Notes under the pieces: generated by a model
Told to the model about the DNA's origin: nothing
Databases searched by the model: none
Seen by the model: only the letters and a program-made list of their open reading frames with translations
DNA from: Desulfobacterales bacterium
Lineage (GTDB): Bacteria > Desulfobacterota > DSM-4660 > Desulfatiglandales > Desulfatiglandaceae
Assembly (NCBI GenBank): GCA_027061865.1
Contig: JAMOVZ010000164.1
Coordinates: forward strand, 1-11,157
DNA length: 11,157 nt
Direction: 5' to 3'
Shown: piece by piece, positions 1-8,347 of the stretch
Layout: the number at the start of each line of letters is the position of its first letter
Numbering within the stretch: the stretch's first letter is position 1
Program-made: the position numbers and the translations under genes

Positions 1-70
1 GAATTGCCTTCTTTGTGCTCAATAGAAAGAAAAAGGCTGTTTAGGTGCTGTTGTCATAGAGAGACTGAAG

Positions 71-3000
71 ATGAGAATTATCGCCTTCGTAACAGGCCTC
101 CTACTCTTGTGGAATGTAGCTGCGGTAGGCTCTGAACTGAAAAATATTCGGGTCCATAGGCAAAAAAGTTTCCTGAGAATGGTCCTGGACCTATCCACAT
201 CCCCAGAGAAGTGGCATATTAATATTGAGGGGCCTGGACGCATTGGGATTTTGCTCGCAAATACAAGTGCGCACCCTTCTGGAGCTTATTTCCTGTCCCA
301 TCAGCTTGTCCGAATAAATCTCATGTCAAAAGGCAGGGATCTGAATGTTAAACTCCAATTTGATTTTCCCTATTTTGAAAAAAGAGTTTTTGCACTGAAC
401 CAGCCTCCTCGGATAGTGGTTGATCTATTTCCCAAAGATTACCCCCCACCTGAGATGGTGGATGAAATTTATGCCCAGGCCAGGCGCCTCATAAAATCTC
501 AAAAATTCCATGAAGCTCTCCAGCTTTTGGAAGGCCTTGGAGACTTTTTAAAAAAATATCCAAAGCCCTATTCAGATTATTTAGTGTTACTTATAAGGCT
601 TGGAAAAAAGGAAAAGGCCATTGAGCTCTTTGAAAAGCTTCCTCCCTCTTTTCCCATGCGTCCATACCTCCTGAAGAATATGGGAAGGGCCTATTCTGAC
701 ACAGGGGCATATAACAAGGCCCTTGCATTGTATGAAAAGTTGTCCTCATTAAGCCCCAAAGACATGGAGGCGATTGAGGGAGGATTCTTGAGCCTTTTTA
801 AGGCAGGCCGATACCAGAGTGCTTTTCAGTTCTTGAAACGAATCCATTCCACTCCGACACTTCTCTCAAGGCTATGGCAATTAAAGGAAGATGCAATCTC
901 ATCACTTCCGCCAGATAAAAGGCAGGATATCTTGGAAGGCCTTCTCATCCCTGCACTCAAAGGGCGGAAGTGGGCCCAGGAGGATTATTTTTTGTGCTTG
1001 GTCTTATTCGGACACTTTAAGAGTGCTGTGCAGTGGGCCGAAGAGGTTGGATTCCATGAGATGAAAATATCGCCTTACATCCTAAATTGGCTAGGTTGGG
1101 CGTACTTCAAAACAGGCGAAATCAGCAAAGCTAAGAAAGCTTATAGGGAGGCACTAAACAGCGATCCAAAGTTTTTTAAAGCCAGGATTGGCCTGGCATA
1201 TTGCGCCGCAGCAAGTGGAGATTCCAAAAAGGCATTGGATGCACTAGAAAAATTGCTTCACGAACATCCGGACGATATTGAGGTAAGATTTGCCAGGGCT
1301 TATGTGTTTGAAAAACAGGGATACTTTTTAGAGGCGGTGAAGGAATATGACCGAATACTCATAAACTATCCCGAGAACAGGACTGCTCAAAAACTCAGGC
1401 TTCTTGCCTTAGCTGATCTGGGGGCCCCGTCTTTGGCTCTTTCGATTGCCATCAAGGTGTTCCCTCATGACAAGTCCCTCCATGCCTCACTGAGGCAAAG
1501 GATAGGAGCTGAACATATCAGATGGAAAGAGCTTGAATTATCTAAAAAGATCCTGCTTCCCCTGGTCAAGGCCGGGCACCGGCAAGCTATGTTTGACTAT
1601 ATCGTGGCCCTAGCCGAGGCCAAAGATATGAAGACAGTTCTTAAATTTTTTGAAATGATCAAGAAAAAAGGTTTTCAAATCCCCCCATATGTATATGAAA
1701 CAGTGGCAGGAGCATATCTTTACACAGAGAAGCCTCACAGGGCTTTAGAGTTTTATAATAGAGCGCTCAGCCTAAATCCTAACTCCTTAAGTGCCCGGAT
1801 GGGCAAGTTCTATACACTTCAAGAACTCAGGAGATGGGATGAAGCCTGGAGAATCATCAACAAATTGGATCTCGAAATGCCCCGCTTCGTTGGGCTGAAA
1901 CAATTACCTCAACCAAACTGGAGAAAGGTGGATATTGCCCTAGCCAAAGGATGGCTGTTTGCTCATGAGGACAGGCTCGCCGAAGCAAATGAGTACTTTT
2001 TCAAACTTTACGAAAAGGCTCCCGCCCATACCGGAATAAGAGATGGACTGGCCCATGTATATTTATGGAGGGGCTGGCCCAGGAGATCCTTGGAACAATT
2101 CAAGATCATCGAGACCTTAGATAAAAATTACCGCCACTCGAATCCGGGGCTGGTAATGGCCCTCGACCAGTTGGCTTACAAAGAGGAGGCGAGGGGCCTT
2201 GCAAGTGAAATGATAGAACTGCATCCTAGGGACAAGTTTATTCGGAGGACTCTACGTGCTCTCGAGGTAGAGCAGATGCGTGAATTCAACACGCATGTCT
2301 CTGTTACCAGAGAGGACGACAGTTCTGAAAAACTCTCGGTCACAATGGAGTTCTCTCAGCCTGTATCTCTTTACACTAGGATGTATATAAACGGTTTGTG
2401 GCTTTATGGCAGCAGTAAAGACACTTCAGAAAATCTCACACGGTCCGGTCTTGGAGTCAGGCACACATTTAACAGCGCACTGGAAGCATACCAACAGCTT
2501 TCATTTTATAGAAACGGCGGAAACCATCTCGCTTCCTATACAGAACTCAAAGTGACTCCTAGCGATCACCTGGAGTTGTTTGTTTCTTTTGATTCACACA
2601 CAGCTGACATACCGATCCGCGCCATGGCTCAAGGAATTAGATCTCACAGGGCAAATGCCAAAGTACGATGGAGGGAAAGTGAGCTCAGGAGTTATTATCT
2701 TTCCTATGGGTGGTGCAGGTTTTCAGATCTAAATAGGCGTCAGGAGTTTGGGGCCGGATTTGACCAATTGCTTTACACAAAAAGGGATTGGGCAGCCAGA
2801 CTGTTCATTGACCTCTATGGCATGGAGAACTCAAAGCAGAACCGCCTCTACTATAATCCGGAGAGTGCTTGGGGAGCCTCAGCCACCTTTATGATTCAAC
2901 AGACCTTAAAGCGCCTTTATGATCAATCTTTTGTGCACCGACTCTTTGTTACCTTCGGACTATATGATGAAAAAAGTTTTTCACCCGGTATTCCACTGAC

Positions 3001-3136
3001 ACTTCGATATGAGCAAGACCATGAATTCTCAGACACCAGTTCCCTTTTTTGGGCATTGGAACTCTCTAGAAATATATATGACGGGGAGAATGTGGAAGGA
3101 TTTACCTGGGAGATGGGATGGAGATGGAGATTCTGA
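71..3136 (+). CDS. pgaA: PgaA-like outer-membrane PNAG export porin with N-terminal AMIN-like domain
   Basis: Predicted to carry partly deacetylated PNAG through the periplasm and out of the outer membrane. The 1021-residue product has a signal peptide (hydrophobic residues 3-18, likely cut near 20-22). Next comes an AMIN-like beta domain (about 22-120; ends NQPPRIVVDLF). A long TPR superhelix follows (about 130-735), with clear repeats near 198-258, 338-439, 540-596 and 659-720. The C-terminal 280 or so residues (about 740-1021) alternate short beta-like strands and end WRWRF, the terminal Phe typical of BAM-inserted barrels. E. coli PgaA, from memory about 807 residues, has TPRs and a barrel but no AMIN domain. 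The ATG at 71 is preferred: an in-frame stop lies at 23-25, no other ATG lies between, and a weak purine-rich stretch (gagaga, 59-64) precedes it. The 3' end overlaps pgaB. Identity rests on TPR-barrel architecture and position ahead of pgaBCD; other TPR-barrel exopolysaccharide exporters are less likely. Confidence 0.9.
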   Translation: MRIIAFVTGLLLLWNVAAVGSELKNIRVHRQKSFLRMVLDLSTSPEKWHINIEGPGRIGILLANTSAHPSGAYFLSHQLVRINLMSKGRDLNVKLQFDFPYFEKRVFALNQPPRIVVDLFPKDYPPPEMVDEIYAQARRLIKSQKFHEALQLLEGLGDFLKKYPKPYSDYLVLLIRLGKKEKAIELFEKLPPSFPMRPYLLKNMGRAYSDTGAYNKALALYEKLSSLSPKDMEAIEGGFLSLFKAGRYQSAFQFLKRIHSTPTLLSRLWQLKEDAISSLPPDKRQDILEGLLIPALKGRKWAQEDYFLCLVLFGHFKSAVQWAEEVGFHEMKISPYILNWLGWAYFKTGEISKAKKAYREALNSDPKFFKARIGLAYCAAASGDSKKALDALEKLLHEHPDDIEVRFARAYVFEKQGYFLEAVKEYDRILINYPENRTAQKLRLLALADLGAPSLALSIAIKVFPHDKSLHASLRQRIGAEHIRWKELELSKKILLPLVKAGHRQAMFDYIVALAEAKDMKTVLKFFEMIKKKGFQIPPYVYETVAGAYLYTEKPHRALEFYNRALSLNPNSLSARMGKFYTLQELRRWDEAWRIINKLDLEMPRFVGLKQLPQPNWRKVDIALAKGWLFAHEDRLAEANEYFFKLYEKAPAHTGIRDGLAHVYLWRGWPRRSLEQFKIIETLDKNYRHSNPGLVMALDQLAYKEEARGLASEMIELHPRDKFIRRTLRALEVEQMREFNTHVSVTREDDSSEKLSVTMEFSQPVSLYTRMYINGLWLYGSSKDTSENLTRSGLGVRHTFNSALEAYQQLSFYRNGGNHLASYTELKVTPSDHLELFVSFDSHTADIPIRAMAQGIRSHRANAKVRWRESELRSYYLSYGWCRFSDLNRRQEFGAGFDQLLYTKRDWAARLFIDLYGMENSKQNRLYYNPESAWGASATFMIQQTLKRLYDQSFVHRLFVTFGLYDEKSFSPGIPLTLRYEQDHEFSDTSSLFWALELSRNIYDGENVEGFTWEMGWRWRF

Positions 3137-5082
3137 AATCACGACACACACTCTCTTTTGTCTTGATCGGGACACTGGCCTTTCTTTTGATATTCTTGCC
3201 CCCGTATTCAATGGCATCTGATAACGGATTCCTGGTCCTTTGTTATCATAGCATCCCCCCGAGGCTGAATCCAAAGGATCCCTATGGGGTATCCCAGAGT
3301 ACATTTGTCCGGCAGATGGAGTATCTGAAGGTACATGGCTATACCCCCGTCTCTGTTGAACAGATAATTAGGGCTGCCAATGGTATTGAACCGCTCCCGG
3401 CTAAAGCGGTTCTTCTCACTTTTGATGATGCATATGAGTCATATTACAAGTTCGTATTTCCGTTGCTAAAGCTCTTCGGTTATCCGTCAGTACTGGGGGT
3501 GGTGGGCTCCTGGATCGAGAATCCGCCAAGGGACTTGCCTGAGCCATTAATGAGTTGGCAGCAGATAAAAGAGGTTAGCTCTTCACCATTGGTGGAGATT
3601 GCCTCCCATACATTCGATCTCCACAAAGGCATCAGATACACGAGACAGGGCAACATTGGCCCCAGCATTTGGGTCAAGGCGTATGACCCTGATACAAAAA
3701 GATACGAACTCCCAGAGCAATACAGGGAGCGGCTGGCAAAAGATTTTGAAAAGCAGGAGGTTCTCTTCAAGCAAAAACTTGGTGTGGCACCGAGGGTCTT
3801 GGCCTGGCCCTACGGGAAATTCAACTCTATTGCACTAGAGCTGGCAAAGAGCTATGGATTCAAGATATGCCTTACCTTAGAGGAGGGCCGTACAAACCTA
3901 TCCCGGCTGCATTATACCAACAGGATGTTAGTAAAAGAGGAGTTGGCCCCAAGAGTTGATCCCATTCTTCACTTTAAAAACCTTTTATCCGGCAAAGGGC
4001 ACCCCCCTCATTTGAGGGCTGTGCAAGTGGATCTGGACCTCATCTACGATCCCTCTTCCCCGCAACAAACAGACGAAAATCTAGGCATGCTGATTGATAG
4101 ACTTGTCGCCATGAAGGTGAACACCGTCTTCCTACAGGCATTTGCTGATCCAGATGGAGACGGGAATGTGGACAGTGTCTATTTTCCTAACCGGGTTTTG
4201 CCGGTAAGGGCCGATATATTAGGTTGGGCTACTCATCAAATCAAGATTCGTGACATAGACGTGTTTGCATGGATGCCAACTCTCAGCTTCACCTTTCCGG
4301 ACCACTCATTTAACAATAGATTCAGGACCCGTCAATTTGATGGAGAGCAAGTTTCCATCAGTACTTCCTGGTATAAGCGCCTTACACCCTTCAGCAAGGA
4401 AGTGGAACAAAAGATTTCAATGTTATACGAAGACCTGGCCTCCCACTGCATGATAGACGGGATACTGTTCCAAGACGACGCATATTTATCAGACAGTGAA
4501 GACTTTCACCCTCTTGCCATCAAAGATTTTCACGCCGCTCTGGGAAAAGAGCCCCCCCTACAACAGATAGAAAAAGAGGCGTGGCTCAGGGAGAGATGGA
4601 CTAGGCACAAGACGATGAAACTGATAGATTTCACAAATCTTCTAAAAAATGCGGTTGTAAAGTTCAGGCCCAATTCCAAGTTTGCCAGAAATATTTATGC
4701 CCCCCTTTTATGTGACCCTGCAGAAGAAATTCACTTTGCTCAGCACTATGAGCTCTTTCTCAGGAACTATGACTGGGTTGTGGTGATGGCCTATCCACAA
4801 ATGGAAAAAGCTCGGGAGCCTATGGCTTGGCTACGGGATCTCGTTGCAAGTGCAAAGAAGAGCGTTGAGGGTTTAGAGAAAACCGTATTCAAAATACAAA
4901 CATATAATTGGGAAAAAAATAAACCCATTCCTGCTCCATATTTATTGCAGGAGTTGAGGGCAATACTCTCTGCAGGTGGCAGGCATCTGGCATATTATCC
5001 GGACAACTGTTTTGAAGATCAGCCACGGTTAAAAACGATAAAGCTCGAAATGTCGACGGAGGATTATCCATTCCTGCAGTGA
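3118..5082 (+). CDS. pgaB: PgaB-like poly-beta-1,6-GlcNAc N-deacetylase with C-terminal hydrolase-like domain
   Basis: Removes some N-acetyl groups from PNAG in the periplasm, which is needed for export through PgaA. The 654 residues match the usual length (about 670 in E. coli). The NodB-type deacetylase domain (about 38-290) shows LCYHSI (41-46), TFDD (101-104, catalytic base plus metal Asp), SHTFDLH with H164 and H169 as the metal histidines, and RVLAWPYG (226-233). The second half (about 300-645) looks like the PgaB C-terminal GH153-type barrel, including the acidic run FQDDAYLSDSED (451-462) and VVMAYPQME. The leader (hydrophobic 12-28, then SMA-S at 31-34) looks like a signal peptidase I site. 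There is no lipobox Cys, unlike lipoprotein PgaB of E. coli. Start: ATG 3118 and in-frame ATG 3124 are both possible. GGGAG at 3108-3112 lies 5 or 11 nt ahead, so either fits. The gene overlaps pgaA by 19 (or 13) bp and pgaC by 4 bp. Confidence 0.93.
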   Translation: MEMEILKSRHTLSFVLIGTLAFLLIFLPPYSMASDNGFLVLCYHSIPPRLNPKDPYGVSQSTFVRQMEYLKVHGYTPVSVEQIIRAANGIEPLPAKAVLLTFDDAYESYYKFVFPLLKLFGYPSVLGVVGSWIENPPRDLPEPLMSWQQIKEVSSSPLVEIASHTFDLHKGIRYTRQGNIGPSIWVKAYDPDTKRYELPEQYRERLAKDFEKQEVLFKQKLGVAPRVLAWPYGKFNSIALELAKSYGFKICLTLEEGRTNLSRLHYTNRMLVKEELAPRVDPILHFKNLLSGKGHPPHLRAVQVDLDLIYDPSSPQQTDENLGMLIDRLVAMKVNTVFLQAFADPDGDGNVDSVYFPNRVLPVRADILGWATHQIKIRDIDVFAWMPTLSFTFPDHSFNNRFRTRQFDGEQVSISTSWYKRLTPFSKEVEQKISMLYEDLASHCMIDGILFQDDAYLSDSEDFHPLAIKDFHAALGKEPPLQQIEKEAWLRERWTRHKTMKLIDFTNLLKNAVVKFRPNSKFARNIYAPLLCDPAEEIHFAQHYELFLRNYDWVVVMAYPQMEKAREPMAWLRDLVASAKKSVEGLEKTVFKIQTYNWEKNKPIPAPYLLQELRAILSAGGRHLAYYPDNCFEDQPRLKTIKLEMSTEDYPFLQ

Positions 5083-6320
5083 GTGTCGAGAACATAATCC
5101 AATATATTAGCAACTTCGTCTACCTCTACCCGCTACTAATGAGTTTCGTGTGGATGGTTGGGGGGCTTATCTTTTATTGGAGGCTTGAACGGTCCAAGTC
5201 CCCTGACCCTAATTTGAATCGATATCCGCTCTTTTCCATACTTGTTCCGTGCCATAACGAGGAAAAACATATTGAAAAAACGGTGCACCAGCTTTTACGG
5301 GCTGACTATCCTGATTTTGAAATCATTCTTATTGATGACGGCAGCACTGATAACACCAGAGCAATAATAAAGGAACTTACCAAGAGACATGAAAGGGTCA
5401 GGGCTGTATATTTTGAAGACAACCAGGGAAAAGCCACCGCACTAAACGCAGGAGTTATAGCTGCAAAGGCCGAGTTCCTTCTGACAATGGATGCAGATGC
5501 CCTGCTGGAGACAACAGCACTCAAGTGGATAGCCTGGCACTTCGTCAATCACCCCAGGGTAGGAGCAGTCACTGGAAATCCAAGGGTGCTTAACCGCACT
5601 TCGCTTCTAGCAAAGATACAGGTAGGGGAGTACTCCACCATAATCGGGCTTATCAAAAGGACTCAAAGGATACTTGGCAAAGTGCTTACGGTCTCAGGCG
5701 TTGTGGCTGCCTTTAGGAAGCAGGCCCTGGTCTCAGTCGGAGTCTGGGATACCGATATGGTTACAGAAGACATTGACCTGACATGGAAACTGGAGAAACA
5801 GTTTTGGGATATCAGGTACGAACCCAGATGTGTATGCTGGATTCTTGTACCCGAGACTATCCGAGGCCTTTGGAGGCAAAGATTCAGGTGGTCTCAGGGA
5901 GGGATCGAGGTGCTTAAAAAGCATAAAGACATATGGACTTCATGGCGTCAGCGGAGACTCTGGCCTGTTTACTTGGAATATCTTGCAAGTGTATTGTGGG
6001 CTTATGCTTTTTGGGCTTTTGTCCTACTTTGGATGCTTGATTTGGTGTGGTCTTCATCCCTTTATGTGGTCTCTCCTATCCCCCCTAGGTGGACTGGCTC
6101 CATTTTGGCCTTCACATGTGTAGTCCAGTTTTTAGTAAGCATTTATGTAGACAGGAGGTATGACCAAAAAATGTTCAAGTATCTATTTTGGGTAATATGG
6201 TATCCGTTTGCCTATTGGGCCATTAGTTCGCTCACCGCCGTAGCTGCTACTCCTAAAGGCCTGATGAAGAAAAAGGGGGTTAAGGCCATATGGAAAAGTC
6301 CTGACAGGGGTTTAGCTTAG
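5079..6320 (+). CDS. pgaC: PgaC-like PNAG synthase (GT2 beta-1,6-N-acetylglucosaminyltransferase)
   Basis: Inner-membrane processive glycosyltransferase that polymerises GlcNAc from UDP-GlcNAc and is thought to translocate the chain together with PgaD. The 413-residue product has a membrane helix at about 13-33. The GT2 catalytic domain follows: PCHNEE (57-62), DDGSTD (86-91), MDAD with DxD Asp138/Asp140 (137-140), TED (229-231, likely catalytic base) and QRFRW (267-271, the QxxRW motif of processive synthases). Membrane helices follow near 303-327, 341-357 and 366-389, and the basic tail (KSPDRG) resembles other PgaC/IcaA proteins. All catalytic motifs are intact. The start is GTG 5079, which overlaps the pgaB stop as GTGA (4 bp), a classic sign of translational coupling. 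The nearest good Shine-Dalgarno (GGAGG, 5058-5062) is 16 nt away, which is long, so re-initiation by ribosomes leaving pgaB is probable. A hyaluronan or cellulose synthase is unlikely given its pga neighbours. Confidence 0.95.
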   Translation: MSVENIIQYISNFVYLYPLLMSFVWMVGGLIFYWRLERSKSPDPNLNRYPLFSILVPCHNEEKHIEKTVHQLLRADYPDFEIILIDDGSTDNTRAIIKELTKRHERVRAVYFEDNQGKATALNAGVIAAKAEFLLTMDADALLETTALKWIAWHFVNHPRVGAVTGNPRVLNRTSLLAKIQVGEYSTIIGLIKRTQRILGKVLTVSGVVAAFRKQALVSVGVWDTDMVTEDIDLTWKLEKQFWDIRYEPRCVCWILVPETIRGLWRQRFRWSQGGIEVLKKHKDIWTSWRQRRLWPVYLEYLASVLWAYAFWAFVLLWMLDLVWSSSLYVVSPIPPRWTGSILAFTCVVQFLVSIYVDRRYDQKMFKYLFWVIWYPFAYWAISSLTAVAATPKGLMKKKGVKAIWKSPDRGLA

Positions 6321-6332
6321 GGGTATCCGGGG

Positions 6333-6761
6333 ATGGCCGAAAAGGATTCGTCAATAGAAATTATAGACAACCCCAAACTTAGGAATCTGCTCCGCGTTAT
6401 AGGAGAGTTGGGATTCACAACAGTCATGTGGTTATTCTGGATATATCTCTTGCTTCCTGTGTTGAGCATTCTCCTATGGCTGCTGGGGATCCATTTTTTC
6501 TATCATGAAATAATTCACCAGGCCGGGTATAAACACCTCCTGACCCTGTTTAAGAACTTGGGCTTCACAGTCCTGGTAGTGTTCATTACCTTGAGGGTTT
6601 GGGGATATTACAATTACCTGGCCTTTGGCAAACGAAACCGCCGTAAGGCTGTAAGGCCGGCACACCCTGCCGACCTGGGAAAGTTCTTTGGCCTTTCCAC
6701 AGAAGAAATATTGTCCCTTCAATCTAGAAAAGAAATCTTTTGGCCCGTTAAAGAACAATAA
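6333..6761 (+). CDS. pgaD: PgaD-like inner-membrane partner of the PNAG synthase
   Basis: A small protein of 142 residues (E. coli PgaD is 137) with two membrane helices (about 28-52 and 69-90). The motif VWGYYNYLAF follows (89-98), then a basic cytoplasmic patch RNRRK (101-105) and a soluble tail (about 110-142). This matches the PgaD plan, including the W-x-x-YN-x-L-x-F signature after the second helix. In E. coli, PgaC and PgaD form the synthase, and c-di-GMP binding at their interface stimulates it. Whether the same control works here is inference, because no c-di-GMP enzyme is in the window. The gene starts at ATG 6333, 12 bp after the pgaC stop, with AGGGG at 6319-6323 about 9 nt upstream. 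It is the last gene of the block and ends 10 bp from the converging guaA stop. PgaD is poorly conserved, so the call relies on topology, the motif and its place after pgaC. Confidence 0.88.
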   Translation: MAEKDSSIEIIDNPKLRNLLRVIGELGFTTVMWLFWIYLLLPVLSILLWLLGIHFFYHEIIHQAGYKHLLTLFKNLGFTVLVVFITLRVWGYYNYLAFGKRNRRKAVRPAHPADLGKFFGLSTEEILSLQSRKEIFWPVKEQ

Positions 6762-6771
6762 TCCTGTTATC

Positions 6772-8328
6772 CTATTCCCACTCAATGGTGGCGGGGGGTT
6801 TGGAAGATATGTCATAGACCACGCGGTTAACACCCTTTACCGTATTGATGATGCGGTTTGATATCCGGGCCAATACCTCGTAGGGGACGCGGGTCCAGTC
6901 TGCGGTCATGGCATCGAGGCTGTCCACCACCCTTACTGCAATCACATTTTCATAGGTCCTCTCATCTCCCATCACCCCCACGGTGCGGACAGGAAGGAGT
7001 ACTGCAAAGGCCTGCCATACTTTTTCATATAGTTCTGCCGCCCGGATTTCTTCTAGCACTATCACATCAGCGGCCCGAAGGATCTCAAGCCTTTCAGGTG
7101 TGATTTCCCCCAGGATCCTTACAGCCAACCCGGGGCCAGGAAAGGGCTGGCGCATCACTAGCTCCCGTGGCAGCCCCAGCTCCATGCCCACCTGTCTTAC
7201 CTCGTCTTTAAAAAGCTCTCTGAGGGGTTCTACCAGTTCTAGGTTCATCACCTCAGGAAGCCCTCCCACATTATGGTGAGTCTTTATGGTGGCGGAAGGC
7301 CCTTTAAACGACACGCTCTCAATCACGTCAGGATAAAGGGTGCCTTGGGCAAGATACCTGACCTCTCCCAATTCCCTGGCCTTCTTTTCAAACACCCTGA
7401 TGAATTCGCGGCCTATGATCTTGCGTTTCTGTTCCGGGTCTGTGACTCCCTTTAGTCTTGCAAGGAAGTGCTTGGAGGCATCCACCAGGTGGATGTCCAT
7501 GCCATAGCGCTCACCGAAAAGCTCCATTACCTCCTCGGTCTCACCCCGGCGCAAGAGGCCATTGTCCACAAATATGCAAGAAAGTTTATTCCCAACGGCC
7601 CTGTGAAGGAGCACAGCGGTGACAGAGGAGTCCACACCACCAGATATGCCGCAGATCACCCGCTCATTACCGATCCGCTCCCTCAAGGCCCTGACAGTCC
7701 TTCGCACAAACGAGGCCATGGTCCAGGTGGGCTCGCACTTGCAGATGTGGAAAAGAAAGTTCTGCAACATTTTAGGGCCATTAGGGGTGTGGGCCACTTC
7801 AGGATGGAACTGCACACCAAAGATCCGCTTTTTCCTATCAGCCATGGCCGCTATGGGGCTGTTCTTGCTGCTTGCCAGCACCTCAAAGCCCGGGGGCAAC
7901 TGATCTATCTTGTCGCCATGGCTCATCCATACGGTCTCCGGCCCCTCCCTGCCAAGGCCGTGAAACAAGTCCTTTTCGTCCCTTATTGTGATCAGGGCGT
8001 GCCCGTATTCACGCTCCAAGGCCCTTGCCACTCTGCCCCCCATCAAATGGGTAATGAGCTGCATGCCATAACAAATCCCCAGCACAGGGACTTTGAGGTC
8101 AAAAAGCTTGGGGTCCACTTTGGGGGCATCAGTGTCATAGATGCTGGCAGGCCCCCCTGAGAGGATCATGCCTTTTGGGGAGAACTCTCTTATCTTCTCG
8201 AGAGGCATATTAAAGGGATGGATTTCGCAATATACCCTGGCCTCCCTCACCCTGCGGGCAATCAGCTGGGTGTATTGGGAGCCGAAGTCCAGGATCAATA
8301 TTTTATGCTTATAAAGTAAAGTGGCCAT
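6772..8328 (-). CDS. guaA: GMP synthase (glutamine-hydrolysing)
   Basis: Converts XMP, ATP and glutamine to GMP in the cytoplasm, the last step of de novo GMP synthesis. The length of 518 residues is normal. The N-terminal class I glutamine amidotransferase domain (about 8-195) has GICYGMQ with nucleophile Cys86, and HPE with His175 and Glu177 completing the triad. The ATP pyrophosphatase domain (about 205-390) has the PP-loop SGGVDSS (229-235) and THHNVGG (350-356). The C-terminal dimerisation/XMP domain has RQPFPGPG (393-400) and ends PPATIEWE, the usual GuaA terminus. No key residue is missing. The start is ATG at 8326-8328. GAGG lies about 12 nt upstream, a slightly long spacing. It follows guaB by 19 bp with no terminator between, so the two are very likely co-transcribed. 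Base composition is clearly more GC-rich than the converging pga genes. Confidence 0.98.
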   Translation of the reverse strand: MATLLYKHKILILDFGSQYTQLIARRVREARVYCEIHPFNMPLEKIREFSPKGMILSGGPASIYDTDAPKVDPKLFDLKVPVLGICYGMQLITHLMGGRVARALEREYGHALITIRDEKDLFHGLGREGPETVWMSHGDKIDQLPPGFEVLASSKNSPIAAMADRKKRIFGVQFHPEVAHTPNGPKMLQNFLFHICKCEPTWTMASFVRRTVRALRERIGNERVICGISGGVDSSVTAVLLHRAVGNKLSCIFVDNGLLRRGETEEVMELFGERYGMDIHLVDASKHFLARLKGVTDPEQKRKIIGREFIRVFEKKARELGEVRYLAQGTLYPDVIESVSFKGPSATIKTHHNVGGLPEVMNLELVEPLRELFKDEVRQVGMELGLPRELVMRQPFPGPGLAVRILGEITPERLEILRAADVIVLEEIRAAELYEKVWQAFAVLLPVRTVGVMGDERTYENVIAVRVVDSLDAMTADWTRVPYEVLARISNRIINTVKGVNRVVYDISSKPPATIEWE

Positions 8329-8347
8329 TGATTAAGCTGTCCTCTAT

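Noticed and set aside
1..70. Possible promoter or leader element ahead of pgaA
   Set aside because: I looked for -35/-10 boxes, a sigma-54 site and a c-di-GMP riboswitch. Only 70 bases are available and none matched well enough to report.
6778..6791. Small inverted repeat CCAC/GTGG at the end of guaA
   Set aside because: Only four pairs, and it encodes the conserved TIEWE terminus of GuaA, so protein constraint explains it.
7468..8160. Open frame of 230 codons on the + strand, antisense to guaA
   Set aside because: It lies fully inside guaA, has no family signature, and its composition fits the complement of a GC-biased gene.
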